Shown: positions 1-9,959, numbered from the stretch's first letter. The stretch: DNA of 64,000 nt from Bacillota bacterium (GCA_023439045.1 JAEXOY010000013.1:1-64000), one strand, 5' to 3'. The notes: generated from the letters alone by a model not told the origin. Numbers and translations are program-made.

Positions 1-247
1 GCTGATACTGTGGTTGCGCTTGCTGTGCCTGCTGATGCTGTGGTTGAGCTTGCTGTGCCTGCTGATACTGTTGTTGAGTTTGCTGTGCCTGCTGATGCTG
101 TAGTTGTGCTTGCTGCACCTGTTGTGCCTGCTGATGCTGTGGTTGCGCTTGCTGTTGAGTATCTAGGTTTTGATCTAGCTTTGCCCCACAGCTTGCACAA
201 AAAGGCTTTCCTAGTGAAATCTTATTCCCACATTGTTCACAAAACAT
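1..247 (-). CDS. Zinc-ribbon protein with Gln/Ala-rich repeats (3' part outside window)
   Basis: The minus strand reads an ATG at 247 followed by a short zinc ribbon with Cys3, Cys6, Cys17 and Cys20 (CxxC, ten residues, CxxC). A long low-complexity stretch of repeated QQAQPQHQQAQQ-like units then runs to the window edge. A clear AGGAGG lies 8-10 bases before the ATG. Such N-terminal zinc ribbons are common in Firmicute membrane or regulatory proteins whose C-terminal domain decides the function, and that part is not visible. The plus-strand open frame over the same bases is an antisense by-product of the repeats. The gene is clearly real; its role is unknown. Confidence 0.8.
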   Translation of the reverse strand, partial: MFCEQCGNKISLGKPFCASCGAKLDQNLDTQQQAQPQHQQAQQVQQAQLQHQQAQQTQQQYQQAQQAQPQHQQAQQAQPQYQ

Positions 248-360
248 AAATTATCTCCTCCTAAATTAAAATAACATTACTGAAGTATAAACATTAAAAT
301 AAAGAAAAGTAATTATTAGATATTTAAAGCATAAATTGACATAAAAATAAATATTTATAA

Positions 361-390
361 AATATAACTATATTAGTATATTTATGTCAA
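361..390 (-). promoter_or_regulatory. Likely promoter of the zinc-ribbon gene
   Basis: On the minus strand a perfect TTGACA (390-385) is followed after 18 bases by TATATT (366-361). The predicted start of transcription is about 110 bases before the ATG at 247. The -35 box is part of a perfect 10-base inverted repeat with 336-345. Confidence 0.45.
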
Positions 391-509
391 ATATAATATA
401 ATTATAATACACTCTAAGCAAATTACAAATGTTTTATTAAAAATAAAGTACCATTTGATGATATTTTTATTGATTTTATTTTTATTATTGATACGATATT
501 TTCTTTATA

Positions 510-2174
510 TTACAATCCCTTCTTTATAATTTCCTCCCCTATCTCCTGGAATAAAGGTGCTGCTGCTTCCGAGCCGCTCTTTCCATTTTCAATAAATATT
601 GCAACAGAGTATTTGGGCTTTGTTGCTGGGAAAAACCCAGCAAACCAAGCCTGAGTAACCTTTTCTCCTTCAATTAGCTGCCCCGTTTCAGCACTTCCCG
701 TCTTTCCCCCTGCCCCTCCATAGCCGTCAAGGTTTGCCTTCTTACCCGTTCCACTCCGTATTACTCCCACCATCAAGTCTCTGATACTTTGGGCCGTCGC
801 CTTCGACATAACTCTAGTTTCACTTCTATTTGCAAGGTCACGTATTTTATTACCCTCATTATCTGTTACACAGTTAACTATATTAACATTATGCTTGTTA
901 CCACCATTTGCTATAGTAGCCACCATATCTGCAATCTGTACTGGGGTAGCTAGAACAGAACCCTGTCCAATTGAAATATTCGCCAAATCTCCTGGATTTA
1001 CAATATCCTTTGAATTAGGTAACACTCCCTTTGCCTCATCAATTTTTTGAAGTGTTAGGCCCGTAGTCTTACCTAAACCCAAGCTCTGGGCCATTGATAG
1101 AATAGGTTCGATTCCTAGGTTCATTGAGAAATTAATAAAATAAGAATTACACGAATTTGCTAACGCACTTGAAATATCAATTTCTCCGTGCCCCCCTTTT
1201 TCATAGGAGGAGCATCTAATAAGAGAGTTACCTACCTGAATATACCCTGTGCAATTATATATTTCGTTGAATGAAGGATTTATCTCATATACAGCTGCAA
1301 GATCAACAAGCTTAAATATTGAGCCAATATTATATTGGGCAAGGGCTCTATTATACAGTGGTTGTTTATTGTTATTCAAATAATTCTGTACATCATTAGG
1401 GTTAAAATCGGGTTTAGAGCATATCCCAACAATGTTGCCATTACTTACATCTTCAACTACTACAGCACCCGTTAAACCCCTTTTATCCAATGCATTTTCT
1501 ATAATGCTCTGTATATGGTAATCTAAGGTTAGTTGAATATCTAATTTTTTATTTTGCTTAGTATCAGGTTTAATTACACGATACCCCAACCCATCAAGTA
1601 AATTATTATTTGCATCAGTAACAACCCCTATAGTGGTATCCTTACCAAAATTCAAGATGCTTTCATACTGCTTTTCCAGCCCAAAGCTTCCTACATTATC
1701 GACTTGATTAATATAGCCCAATATATGCTTTGCCTTAGTATCAGTACCATACCTGTCTAGAGAATTCACAAATGAGATTCCCTCAATATTTTTGCTCATT
1801 ATTAAAGCTCTTGTCTCTTGATCTACGTCTATTAGTATTGGGTTCTTTGTGGTTCTTATTTTCTCAATAGTCTTTTGAGCATCAAGCCCTGTAAGACTAC
1901 ATATCTCGATGAGTGTAGCATCGGCCTCCTTTTTTAACAAAAGAGGTTTCAATACAGCAGTAATTTTAGCAATCCTGCTAGTAAATCTTATTCCGTTTCT
2001 ATCTAAAAAATCACCTCGGACATTCTCAATCTCAATATTACTCACTCTTTGAGCAGAAGCCTTCTGAGACAGCATGCTAGACGAGATTATTTGTATATAG
2101 AACATTCTTGCAACAAGACTAATAAATATAATCAAAAAAACGATTGCTACACGTTTTAATCTATTTTGAAGCAT
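510..2174 (-). CDS. Class B penicillin-binding protein (peptidoglycan transpeptidase)
   Basis: This is a D,D-transpeptidase that cross-links peptidoglycan outside the membrane. One N-terminal membrane anchor (about residues 8-28) precedes a dimerisation-type region and the transpeptidase domain. All three active-site motifs are present: SxxK as SIFK (Ser285-Lys288), SxN as SCN (341-343) and KTG (491-493). At 554 residues it is shorter than vegetative PBP2 or SpoVD and has no PASTA domain. It follows trhP on the same strand. The ribosome site is the AAGGGA that forms the 3' arm of a hairpin directly upstream. Division, elongation or sporulation roles cannot be separated from sequence alone. 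Confidence 0.9.
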   Translation of the reverse strand: MLQNRLKRVAIVFLIIFISLVARMFYIQIISSSMLSQKASAQRVSNIEIENVRGDFLDRNGIRFTSRIAKITAVLKPLLLKKEADATLIEICSLTGLDAQKTIEKIRTTKNPILIDVDQETRALIMSKNIEGISFVNSLDRYGTDTKAKHILGYINQVDNVGSFGLEKQYESILNFGKDTTIGVVTDANNNLLDGLGYRVIKPDTKQNKKLDIQLTLDYHIQSIIENALDKRGLTGAVVVEDVSNGNIVGICSKPDFNPNDVQNYLNNNKQPLYNRALAQYNIGSIFKLVDLAAVYEINPSFNEIYNCTGYIQVGNSLIRCSSYEKGGHGEIDISSALANSCNSYFINFSMNLGIEPILSMAQSLGLGKTTGLTLQKIDEAKGVLPNSKDIVNPGDLANISIGQGSVLATPVQIADMVATIANGGNKHNVNIVNCVTDNEGNKIRDLANRSETRVMSKATAQSIRDLMVGVIRSGTGKKANLDGYGGAGGKTGSAETGQLIEGEKVTQAWFAGFFPATKPKYSVAIFIENGKSGSEAAAPLFQEIGEEIIKKGL

Positions 2175-2228
2175 AAAAAAATCCCTTCAAACAAAATAAT
2201 AATTAAATTATGTCCATTTAAAGGGATT
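2175..2228 (-). terminator. Hairpin with T-run between trhP and the PBP gene; 3' arm holds the PBP ribosome site
   Basis: Arms AATCCCTT (2228-2221) and AAGGGATT (2187-2180) are followed on the minus strand by a T-run that touches the ATG at 2174. It has the form of an intrinsic terminator for trhP. Because AAGGGA is also the only good ribosome site for the PBP gene, it could act as an attenuator or as a translational lock. Confidence 0.65.
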
Positions 2229-2235
2229 AGCTATA

Positions 2236-3456
2236 CTATTTCCTTCTTAATATTGAAAACTCGCAAACCTTTTGATCCATTGGTATTTGCATTATCATCT
2301 GTGGATGGGGAGCTGTTCTGATACTCTCGCCCTCCTCATTAATTATCTGAGAAATTTTTTGTGTGAAATATGAACCATCAGGTCTTAGCACCTCTATCTC
2401 ATCACCAACAATTAATCGGTTTCTCTGCTCAACTGTAGCAATTCCGGTCTCTTCATTATAATCTAAAACAAGACCTACAAAGTCGTACTCTCTGATATAT
2501 GAACTTGTATTATAAATCTGATCGTTGCCCGTTGTTTTATCAAAATAAAAGCCTGTAGTATATTCTCTATGACTTGCCTTCGAAAGCTCTTCCAGCCACT
2601 TTGGGTCAAACTTATAATTTGCAGGGTCCTTGTGGTACTCATCAATTGCCTTTCGGTATGCACTTACAACAGTGGCTACATAAAATGAGCTCTTCATACG
2701 ACCTTCGAGCTTGAAGCTATAAATACCTGCTTCAATCAACTGCGGAATGTGCTCAATCATGCATAGATCTTTGGAATTAAAGATATAGGTCCCTCTTTCG
2801 TCCTCATATACAGGGTAATACTCTCCCGGCCTTTTTTCTTCTACTAAGCTGTATTTCCATCTGCAAGGATGGGAACAGGCGCCCTTATTTGAGTCGCGTC
2901 CTGTCATGTAGCTGCTTAGGAGACACCTACCTGAGTACGAAATACACATTGCTCCATGTACGAAGGCTTCTATATCTAAACCCTGTGGGGTTTTATCCTT
3001 AATCTCCCGTATTTCATCAAAAGATAGCTCACGTGCAACAACTACCCTTTTTGCGCCGAGCTTATACCAAAACTCTGCACTTTTATAGTTTGTATTATTG
3101 GCCTGGGTACTAATATGAATTTCCATATCAGGTGAAACTTCTCTTGCTATAGAGAATATACCTGGGTCAGATACTATGATTGCGTCCACGCCTATTCCCT
3201 CAAGCTGCTTTATATACTGTGGAAGCCCTACCAAGTCATGGTTATGAGGAATGATATTTACAGTAACGTAGACTCTAGCACCCCTATTATGTGCAAACTC
3301 TACGCCCTCCTTCATCTGCTCAGGTGAAAAATTGTCAGCGGACGCACGAAGCCCAAAACGTTGTCCCCCGATATACACTGCATCTGCTCCATATAAAATC
3401 GCCATCTTAAGTTTTTCAAGATTGCCTGCTGGTGCTAAAAGCTCAATTTTCTCCAT
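2236..3456 (-). CDS. trhP: U32-family tRNA hydroxylation protein TrhP
   Basis: This protein belongs to peptidase family U32, whose bacterial members are now known to act in prephenate-dependent hydroxylation of U34 in tRNA (TrhP/YegQ type). The N-terminus has the LLAPAGN start typical of the family. The signature region with Cys171, Cys178 and Cys194, plus Cys232, matches the spacing of the four iron-sulfur ligands of related U32 proteins. Its neighbours trmR and mltG repeat the Bacillus yrrL-yrrM-yrrN/O order. Here one 406-residue protein stands where Bacillus has two. TrhP would make 5-hydroxyuridine, the substrate of TrmR. Confidence 0.88.
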   Translation of the reverse strand: MEKIELLAPAGNLEKLKMAILYGADAVYIGGQRFGLRASADNFSPEQMKEGVEFAHNRGARVYVTVNIIPHNHDLVGLPQYIKQLEGIGVDAIIVSDPGIFSIAREVSPDMEIHISTQANNTNYKSAEFWYKLGAKRVVVARELSFDEIREIKDKTPQGLDIEAFVHGAMCISYSGRCLLSSYMTGRDSNKGACSHPCRWKYSLVEEKRPGEYYPVYEDERGTYIFNSKDLCMIEHIPQLIEAGIYSFKLEGRMKSSFYVATVVSAYRKAIDEYHKDPANYKFDPKWLEELSKASHREYTTGFYFDKTTGNDQIYNTSSYIREYDFVGLVLDYNEETGIATVEQRNRLIVGDEIEVLRPDGSYFTQKISQIINEEGESIRTAPHPQMIMQIPMDQKVCEFSILRRK

Positions 3457-3569
3457 ATTTGCCTCTCGTTTTTATAAATTATTGATTATACATTTGTACG
3501 TATATTGCCATATTAACTACCACATCTATTTCCATGCTACTATTCATATACTTTCCTGACCACAGTTAA

Positions 3570-4208
3570 TTACTTCCGATAACTAAGCGCTACCCCATCC
3601 CCTATTGGGATAATACTTGTTTCAAAGTCCTCATCTTGACATAAGTCATGCAAAAATGTACGCATTCTGTTGACTATAGTCTTCTTCCTTCTTACCACAA
3701 GAGTATCTGTTGCTATCATACCCTTGTATAAAACATTGTCTGATACCAATAGACCTCCCTTATTAAGCATCCTTTTGCTGTGTTCAAGGAATTCATTGTA
3801 TTGCCCCTTTGCAGCATCAAGAAAAATCATATCATAATTCTTATTTAGGCATGCAAGCACCTCAATAGCATCTCCGGCAATAACATTAATTGTGTCCTTA
3901 AGCCCAGCCTTTCTTATGTTGATATTTGCCTGTTCAAGCATAGCATCGTTGCGCTCAATAGTATCAATTATACCACCTTTACTCAAGAATTCAGAAAAAA
4001 GAATTGACGAGTACCCGATTGCTGTTCCAACCTCCAGTAGTCTCTTGGGCTTATGCACATTGCCAATTACTCTCATAAGCGCCGATACCTCTGGCTGAAT
4101 TATAGGAACATGATTTTCTGCAGCATATTGTTCTAGTTCCATAAGTAAACCATCATTCTTTTTTATAGTATTCCTAATATACTCTGTTATATAGTCATGA
4201 TTTATCAA
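3570..4208 (-). CDS. trmR: tRNA 5-hydroxyuridine methyltransferase TrmR (O-methyltransferase)
   Basis: An SAM-dependent O-methyltransferase of 212 residues. The SAM-binding motif LLEVGTAIGYSS lies near residues 57-68 and the acidic motif DMIFLDAAKGQY near 125-136, as in the YrrM/caffeoyl-CoA methyltransferase family. Placement between mltG and trhP matches the Bacillus yrrM gene, whose product methylates ho5U34 to mo5U34 in tRNA. A small-molecule catechol substrate was considered, but the context favours tRNA. Confidence 0.85.
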   Translation of the reverse strand: MINHDYITEYIRNTIKKNDGLLMELEQYAAENHVPIIQPEVSALMRVIGNVHKPKRLLEVGTAIGYSSILFSEFLSKGGIIDTIERNDAMLEQANINIRKAGLKDTINVIAGDAIEVLACLNKNYDMIFLDAAKGQYNEFLEHSKRMLNKGGLLVSDNVLYKGMIATDTLVVRRKKTIVNRMRTFLHDLCQDEDFETSIIPIGDGVALSYRK

Positions 4209-4260
4209 ATCTATATCCCTCTTTTACTAAAATGTTAACCCTTTATTGCCCATATATATA

Positions 4261-4294
4261 ATTACAGGATGCAGTAAAAACCACATCCTGTAAT
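4261..4294 (-). terminator. Strong inverted repeat after mltG
   Basis: Perfect 11-base arms ATTACAGGATG and CATCCTGTAAT lie 11 bases past the mltG stop. The tail on the minus strand is TATATAT rather than a pure T-run, so termination may be partial and let trmR be read. Confidence 0.5.
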
Positions 4295-4304
4295 GAGAAA
4301 TTAT

Positions 4305-5576
4305 TTATTTTGCCAATCCATACTTCTTCATTGCTGCTTGATGTTCTGCATAGGTCTTGCTAAAGATAGTGGTTCCATCACCAGGTGCAAGGAAGAATGC
4401 GTAGTTTGTCTCTTCATCTGGATAAAGCGCTGCCAAAATAGCCTTTTCTCCTGGATTACATATAGGTCCTGGAGGAAGCCCCGCATGCAGATAAGTGTTA
4501 TACGGATTGTCCATCCTGGTATCATCATAGGTTATAACAGGCTTTGTCTGTCCAGTCTGATTTAGATAAATGTACTGTATTGTAGCACATGACTCTAACT
4601 TCTTGAATTTAGGGTCTTTTAACCTCTTATGGAATACAGCAGATACAACAGGCATATCACTTTCGCTATTGGTTTCTCTCTCAATAATAGAAGCTAAAGT
4701 AATAATCTCATCCATAGTCATACCAAGTTCTTTGGCACGAGTGTAGTACTCAGGTTTAATTTTATTATTAAAGTTTGTGAGCATTACATCAATAACTGTC
4801 TTGGCATCTGCACCCATACCAAATTCATAGGTATCAGGAAATAAATATCCTTCGAGCATATACTCTCTATTATTAAGATTTTTGATCTGCTTAACAAAAT
4901 CATAGTCATACTTCTCATACTTCATTGCTCTATTTAACTCATCTTCTGTGACTATGCCCTTTTTAACAAACTCACTTACCATTTGCTTGTATGTCAGACC
5001 CTCTCTAAGCATGATCTGAACACTCTCCGGTTTACCGGTTAATATAACCATTAATGAATTAAAGTCAAGGTTTTTGCTTACATAATGAGTTCCAGCCATA
5101 TATCTTCCATCAAAGCCATTTAATTTTGATATTATACCAAATATTTTTGTATTTGTAATAACACCCTTTTCATAGAGAATGTCAGCGATTTGAGATGTGT
5201 TCGAACCCATAGGTATCTCTACGGTAATGGCACTGCCCGTTGGTATTACGATATCCTCCTTGGTCAAATCATCAAGTCCTGTAGTAGACAAGGTGCCTCT
5301 ATACGAATAAAAGGCCAAAACTCCACCAATTATTACAAATACACATATTGATGAAATAAGAAATGACCATCTTTTGAGTCCTGCAGAAATCACAAATATT
5401 CCAAAGAATATAAATATGAATCCTATAACAGTTAAAAAGATGTTCCACCCTCCGAAACTGGCATTAAACCCCTGCAGCAGTGTACCAAAGAATCTCACAA
5501 GCCTTGGCACTGACAGAAGAATACCTAGGATTACAGAGGTTATTCCAATCAAAGCAACTAGTAATTTTCTCCTCAT
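4305..5576 (-). CDS. mltG: Endolytic transglycosylase MltG
   Basis: MltG (YceG family) cuts nascent glycan strands at the outer face of the membrane and may set strand length. The catalytic Glu sits in ASIIERET (about residue 299), and the LysM-like segment (TVEIPMG...) precedes the lytic domain. Unlike E. coli MltG with one anchor, the N-terminus shows three hydrophobic segments (about 5-24, 46-66, 71-93), as in several Clostridia. ATG at 5576 was chosen over GTG at 5579; the GGAG ribosome site fits both. trmR follows. Confidence 0.92.
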   Translation of the reverse strand: MRRKLLVALIGITSVILGILLSVPRLVRFFGTLLQGFNASFGGWNIFLTVIGFIFIFFGIFVISAGLKRWSFLISSICVFVIIGGVLAFYSYRGTLSTTGLDDLTKEDIVIPTGSAITVEIPMGSNTSQIADILYEKGVITNTKIFGIISKLNGFDGRYMAGTHYVSKNLDFNSLMVILTGKPESVQIMLREGLTYKQMVSEFVKKGIVTEDELNRAMKYEKYDYDFVKQIKNLNNREYMLEGYLFPDTYEFGMGADAKTVIDVMLTNFNNKIKPEYYTRAKELGMTMDEIITLASIIERETNSESDMPVVSAVFHKRLKDPKFKKLESCATIQYIYLNQTGQTKPVITYDDTRMDNPYNTYLHAGLPPGPICNPGEKAILAALYPDEETNYAFFLAPGDGTTIFSKTYAEHQAAMKKYGLAK

Positions 5577-5656
5577 CACAGATTAACTCCATTCCTATCA
5601 AACTTTGCCCTACTAATAACTATAATATTGTTTTATTACTTTGTCCACAAAATGAG

Positions 5657-7474
5657 CTACATTTTACTCTTGATTTTAGCTCTCATTTCGCTATTCAGGA
5701 CCCTTTTTCTAAGTCTAATATTCTTTGGCGTTATTTCCACCAATTCGTCGTCGGCAATAAACTCCAATGCCTGTTCTAGACTTAGCACAGTAGGTGGAGT
5801 TAGTCTCAGGGCATCATCTGAGCCCGATGCTCTCATATTTGTAACATGCTTTTTCTTGCAAACATTTACTACAAGATCATCATATCTTGCATTCTCTCCT
5901 ACTATCATACCCTCATAAACCTTTGTTCCAGGGCTGATAAACAAGGTTCCTCTTTCCTGTGCATTATAAAGACCATAGGTAACCGCTTCTCCATCTTCCC
6001 ACGCAACCATGGAGCCTCTTTGTCTTGTAGGGATATCTCCTTTATATTCCTCGTAACTGTGGAATACATGATTTAAGATACCATTACCCTTAGTATCGGT
6101 CATAAATTCTGAACGGTAGCCAATCAAACCCCTTGCAGGAATGGTGAATTCCAATCTCATATAGCCCTGATTAGCAGAAGTCATATTTACCATTTCAGCC
6201 TTACGCTGACCAAGCTTCTCCATAACAACACCCATGAAGTCCTCTGGTACATCAATCATCAGGTATTCAATAGGTTCCATCTGTACTCCATCAACTTCCT
6301 TGTAGATTACAGAGGGTTTTGAAACCTGGAACTCATAGCCCTGTCTTCTCATAGTCTCAATCAATATAGAAAGATGCAATTCTCCTCTTCCTGATACTTC
6401 AAAAGAATCAGCAGACTCCGTTTCTTCCACCTTAAGACTTACATTTGTCTCAAGCTCTTTAAACAACCTATCTCTCAAATGTCTTGAGGTTACAAAAGTG
6501 CCCTCTCTACCCGCAAACGGGCTATTATTTACTGAGAAGGTCATAGATAATGTTGGTTCATCAATGGCTACAAAAGGCAATGGATCAGGTGCACCTACAT
6601 CACATATTGTATCCCCAATTGTAACATCTCCTACACCAGAAACAGCAACTATATCTCCAACCTTACCTTCTGGAGACTCAACCCTCTTGAGTCCTTCAAA
6701 GGTATACAACTTAGTAATTCTAGCATTAAGTTGAGTTCCTTCTTTTTTGCAGATTATTGCCTGCTGATTGAGTTTTATTGCTCCTCTATCTACTCTGCCA
6801 ATGGCAATTCTTCCAACGTATTCATCATAGTCTATATTTGAAACAAGCATTTGCAGCGTATTTTCAAATTCACCTTTAGGTGCCGGTACCTTATCCACTA
6901 TCATTTCAAAAAGCGGCTTAAGGTCAATTCTCTCTCCGCCCAAATCACATACAGCAAAGCCTTCTCTAGAGGAAGCATAGACAACTGGGAATTCAAGCTG
7001 GTCATCATCAGCTCCTAATTCAATAAACAGCTCCAGTATCTCATCAACCACTTCATCAGGTCTAGCCTCTGGCCTATCAATCTTATTGACAACAACTATT
7101 GGCTTAAGATTGAGAGATAATGCTTTCTTGAGCACAAATCTAGTCTGCGGCATAGCACCTTCAAATGCATCAACCAGGAGAAGAACGCCATCAACCATCT
7201 TAAGTACACGTTCAACCTCTCCGCCAAAGTCAGCATGACCTGGGGTATCAACAATATTGATTTTAATTCCGTTATAGTTTACAGCAGTATTTTTTGCTAA
7301 TATGGTAATTCCTCTTTCCTTTTCAAGGTCATTGGAATCCATTACTCTTTCAGCAATTGCTTCATTTTCTCTAAATATTCCACTCTGTCTTAACATAGCG
7401 TCGACTAATGTAGTCTTGCCATGGTCAACGTGAGCGATTATTGCAATATTTCTTACGTCCTGTCTAGTATTCAC
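5657..7474 (-). CDS. typA: Translational GTPase TypA/BipA
   Basis: A ribosome-associated GTPase of 605 residues, the usual length. G1 (AHVDHGKTT), G2 (RGITI), G3 (DTPGHADF) and G4 (NKID) are all readable in the first 140 residues, followed by the beta-barrel, EF-G-like III/V domains and the TypA C-terminal domain (YNAQERGTLFISPGTKVYEGMIVG region). BipA aids 50S assembly and growth at low temperature. The start is GTG at 7474 with GGAG eight bases upstream; no ATG fits. Confidence 0.96.
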   Translation of the reverse strand: MNTRQDVRNIAIIAHVDHGKTTLVDAMLRQSGIFRENEAIAERVMDSNDLEKERGITILAKNTAVNYNGIKINIVDTPGHADFGGEVERVLKMVDGVLLLVDAFEGAMPQTRFVLKKALSLNLKPIVVVNKIDRPEARPDEVVDEILELFIELGADDDQLEFPVVYASSREGFAVCDLGGERIDLKPLFEMIVDKVPAPKGEFENTLQMLVSNIDYDEYVGRIAIGRVDRGAIKLNQQAIICKKEGTQLNARITKLYTFEGLKRVESPEGKVGDIVAVSGVGDVTIGDTICDVGAPDPLPFVAIDEPTLSMTFSVNNSPFAGREGTFVTSRHLRDRLFKELETNVSLKVEETESADSFEVSGRGELHLSILIETMRRQGYEFQVSKPSVIYKEVDGVQMEPIEYLMIDVPEDFMGVVMEKLGQRKAEMVNMTSANQGYMRLEFTIPARGLIGYRSEFMTDTKGNGILNHVFHSYEEYKGDIPTRQRGSMVAWEDGEAVTYGLYNAQERGTLFISPGTKVYEGMIVGENARYDDLVVNVCKKKHVTNMRASGSDDALRLTPPTVLSLEQALEFIADDELVEITPKNIRLRKRVLNSEMRAKIKSKM

Positions 7475-7577
7475 AAATATTCTCCTTCATAATTCCTAAT
7501 ACATTTAGAATGTTAAAATTCTAAAAAACCATACTAATTCTAAATTACTGTGTCTTAATTGTCAACCTTTAGTAATT

Positions 7578-9959
7578 TCACTTCAATTCAACAACTGTCA
7601 CACCATTCTCGCCTTCACCTAATCTGCCAAGCCTGAAGCTACTTACATGAGGATGCCCTTTTAGGTGGGATTGAATACCGCTGCGCAGTGCTCCAGTTCC
7701 CTTTCCATGAATTATTGTTACTTCCTTTAGCCTGGAAATATACGCATCATCTAAATACTTTTCCACCGCTTCAATAGCCTCATCAAGCATTTTTCCTCTA
7801 ACGTCCAACTCAATAGACATGCTTCGTGCCTTAGAAACTCCAATTTTTCCAATACCCGTTCTGGCACCGCCCTGTGGTTTTTGCTCCTCTATAATTTTTA
7901 GATTTGAAACATGAACGTTTATTTTCATTATTCCAGCCTGAACTATGGCCTCACCGTTTTTATCTGGAACATTTACAACAGTACCCTTTTGATTTAAATT
8001 TACAATCATTACAGAATCGCCGGGCTTGAGATTTTTAGGGGGGGTTACCAACCCCTGCTTTGGCATGATGGACTCAACAAGACAGTCGTCCAAGCTATTT
8101 ATGCTTTTGCTTACCTTTTGGCGAAGCTCCTCAGTTTGACGTTTGAGTTCAGCCTCTTCCTGCTCCTTTGCAAGTCTCTTCATCTCAAATATGAGTTCTT
8201 CTGCCTCTCTCTTAGCATCAACAAGGATTTTTCTGGCTTCCTCCCGTGCTTTTCTAAGCTCATTTTCTCGCTGTGATTCTATCCTTCTTTTTTGATCTTC
8301 AAGGTCCTTTTTATGTCTCTCCGCTTCAAGTCTATAGCTTTCAGCCCTCATTTTCTCTCGTTCAGCTTCACTGCGATTCTTTTCTATGCTCAATAACACA
8401 TCTTCAAATCGAATATCCTCTTGAGACAAAAATTCTTTTGCACGCTCAATAATATCATTAGTAAGCCCAAGCCTACTTGAAATAGCGAATGCGTTACTTT
8501 TCCCGGGTACACCTATTAGTAATTTATAGGTAGGTCTCAGCGTCTCAACATCAAATTCGCACGATCCATTTTCCACTCCCGGAGTTGAAATTGCGTATAC
8601 CTTAAGTTCGCTATAGTGGGTTGTAGCTACAGATGTAGCACCAATCTGATGCAGGCATTCCAGTATGGACATAGCAAGGGCTGCACCTTCTGTAGGGTCA
8701 GTACCCGCTCCAAGTTCATCAAACAGCACCAAACTCTTACTGTTTACCTGGCCCAGGATGCCCACTATATTTTTCATATGAGAAGAAAACGTACTGAGAC
8801 TTTGCTCTATGCTTTGCTCATCACCAATATCGGCAAACACTCTTTCATATACACTGAGCTCTGTACCGTCATTAGCAGGGACATGTAGTCCACTTTGTGC
8901 CATTAGTGTAAAAAGTCCAACTGTTTTTAGAGATACGGTTTTACCACCAGTATTAGGACCCGTTATTATAAGGGTATGAAATTTATCACCAATCCAAAAA
9001 TCTATAGGTACTACATTTTTGGCATCTAGAAGAGGATGTCTGCCTTTTCTAATAACTATCCTGCCTTCATCGTTCATTTTGGGACAGAAACAATTCAAGT
9101 CTATTGCCAGCTTAGCCTTTGCAAATATAAAGTCCAACCTTGCCATAATACTCATATTTGCATTTAGTTGCGGCAAAATAAGTGAAGCATCTGCTGAAAG
9201 CTCTGCCAATATTCTATCTATCTCTATCTGTTCTTTAATACTGAGTTGTTTAATATTATTATTGGCTTCAACAACACCCATCGGTTCAATAAAAAGTGTT
9301 GCTCCGCTTGCTGAAGAGTCGTGTACAAGACCTGGAACATCACCTTTATGCTCCTGTTTGACCGGTATCACATACCTATCGCCACGCATTGTAACGACAG
9401 ATTCCTGGATATACTTAGAATATTTGCTAGACCTTATAATATCGTTTAACTTATCTTTTATTGAAGCCTGTTGCTCTCTAATCTGCCGCCTGATGTTGCT
9501 AAGGGTGTTGCTTGCATTATCAGAAATCTCATCCTCTGAAATAATACACTGTTCTATTTTCTGCTCCAATCTAATATTGAATTCAAGACAACTAATAAGC
9601 TCATTTACAACATTACTGCTAACATCTTCTATCTTTTCACTTGAATAATTCTTTAGTCTTCGTGCTGCCCTCAGGACACCACCAATTCTCATAAGTTCTG
9701 CTGTATTAAGTACTCCGCCAATGTCCAAGCGTTTTAGGCTTGCTCTTATATCGGATATTCCTCCTAGTGGTGGGGAGCCTCTTCTCATTACACAGCTGAC
9801 ACCATCGTTTGTCTCCTTGAGCAATTCATTAACTTTATTTAAATCAGTTTGAGGAGAAAGCTCTGTAACGAGCTCCCTCCCCAATTCAGATGCTGTTAGT
9901 TTTGATAGTTGATTAATAATTTTGTCAAATTCTAATACTCTTTGAGTTTTCTCGTTCAT
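7578..9959 (-). CDS. mutS2: MutS2 / RqcU endonuclease-ATPase
   Basis: A 793-residue MutS2 protein. It has the lever/clamp region (residues 1-300), an ATPase with Walker A GPNTGGKT (334-341), a long charged coiled coil (about 515-640), a KOW-like segment and a C-terminal Smr nuclease domain (about 717-793; LDVRG and HGKGTGALR motifs). The family suppresses recombination and, as RqcU in Bacillus, rescues collided ribosomes. No mismatch-recognition domain I is present, as expected. The ribosome site is weak. Confidence 0.95.
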   Translation of the reverse strand: MNEKTQRVLEFDKIINQLSKLTASELGRELVTELSPQTDLNKVNELLKETNDGVSCVMRRGSPPLGGISDIRASLKRLDIGGVLNTAELMRIGGVLRAARRLKNYSSEKIEDVSSNVVNELISCLEFNIRLEQKIEQCIISEDEISDNASNTLSNIRRQIREQQASIKDKLNDIIRSSKYSKYIQESVVTMRGDRYVIPVKQEHKGDVPGLVHDSSASGATLFIEPMGVVEANNNIKQLSIKEQIEIDRILAELSADASLILPQLNANMSIMARLDFIFAKAKLAIDLNCFCPKMNDEGRIVIRKGRHPLLDAKNVVPIDFWIGDKFHTLIITGPNTGGKTVSLKTVGLFTLMAQSGLHVPANDGTELSVYERVFADIGDEQSIEQSLSTFSSHMKNIVGILGQVNSKSLVLFDELGAGTDPTEGAALAMSILECLHQIGATSVATTHYSELKVYAISTPGVENGSCEFDVETLRPTYKLLIGVPGKSNAFAISSRLGLTNDIIERAKEFLSQEDIRFEDVLLSIEKNRSEAEREKMRAESYRLEAERHKKDLEDQKRRIESQRENELRKAREEARKILVDAKREAEELIFEMKRLAKEQEEAELKRQTEELRQKVSKSINSLDDCLVESIMPKQGLVTPPKNLKPGDSVMIVNLNQKGTVVNVPDKNGEAIVQAGIMKINVHVSNLKIIEEQKPQGGARTGIGKIGVSKARSMSIELDVRGKMLDEAIEAVEKYLDDAYISRLKEVTIIHGKGTGALRSGIQSHLKGHPHVSSFRLGRLGEGENGVTVVELK

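Noticed and set aside
10..249. Plus-strand frame rich in Ala/Val repeats
   Set aside because: It is the antisense of the Gln-repeat zinc-ribbon gene, which has a good ribosome site and a CxxC domain.
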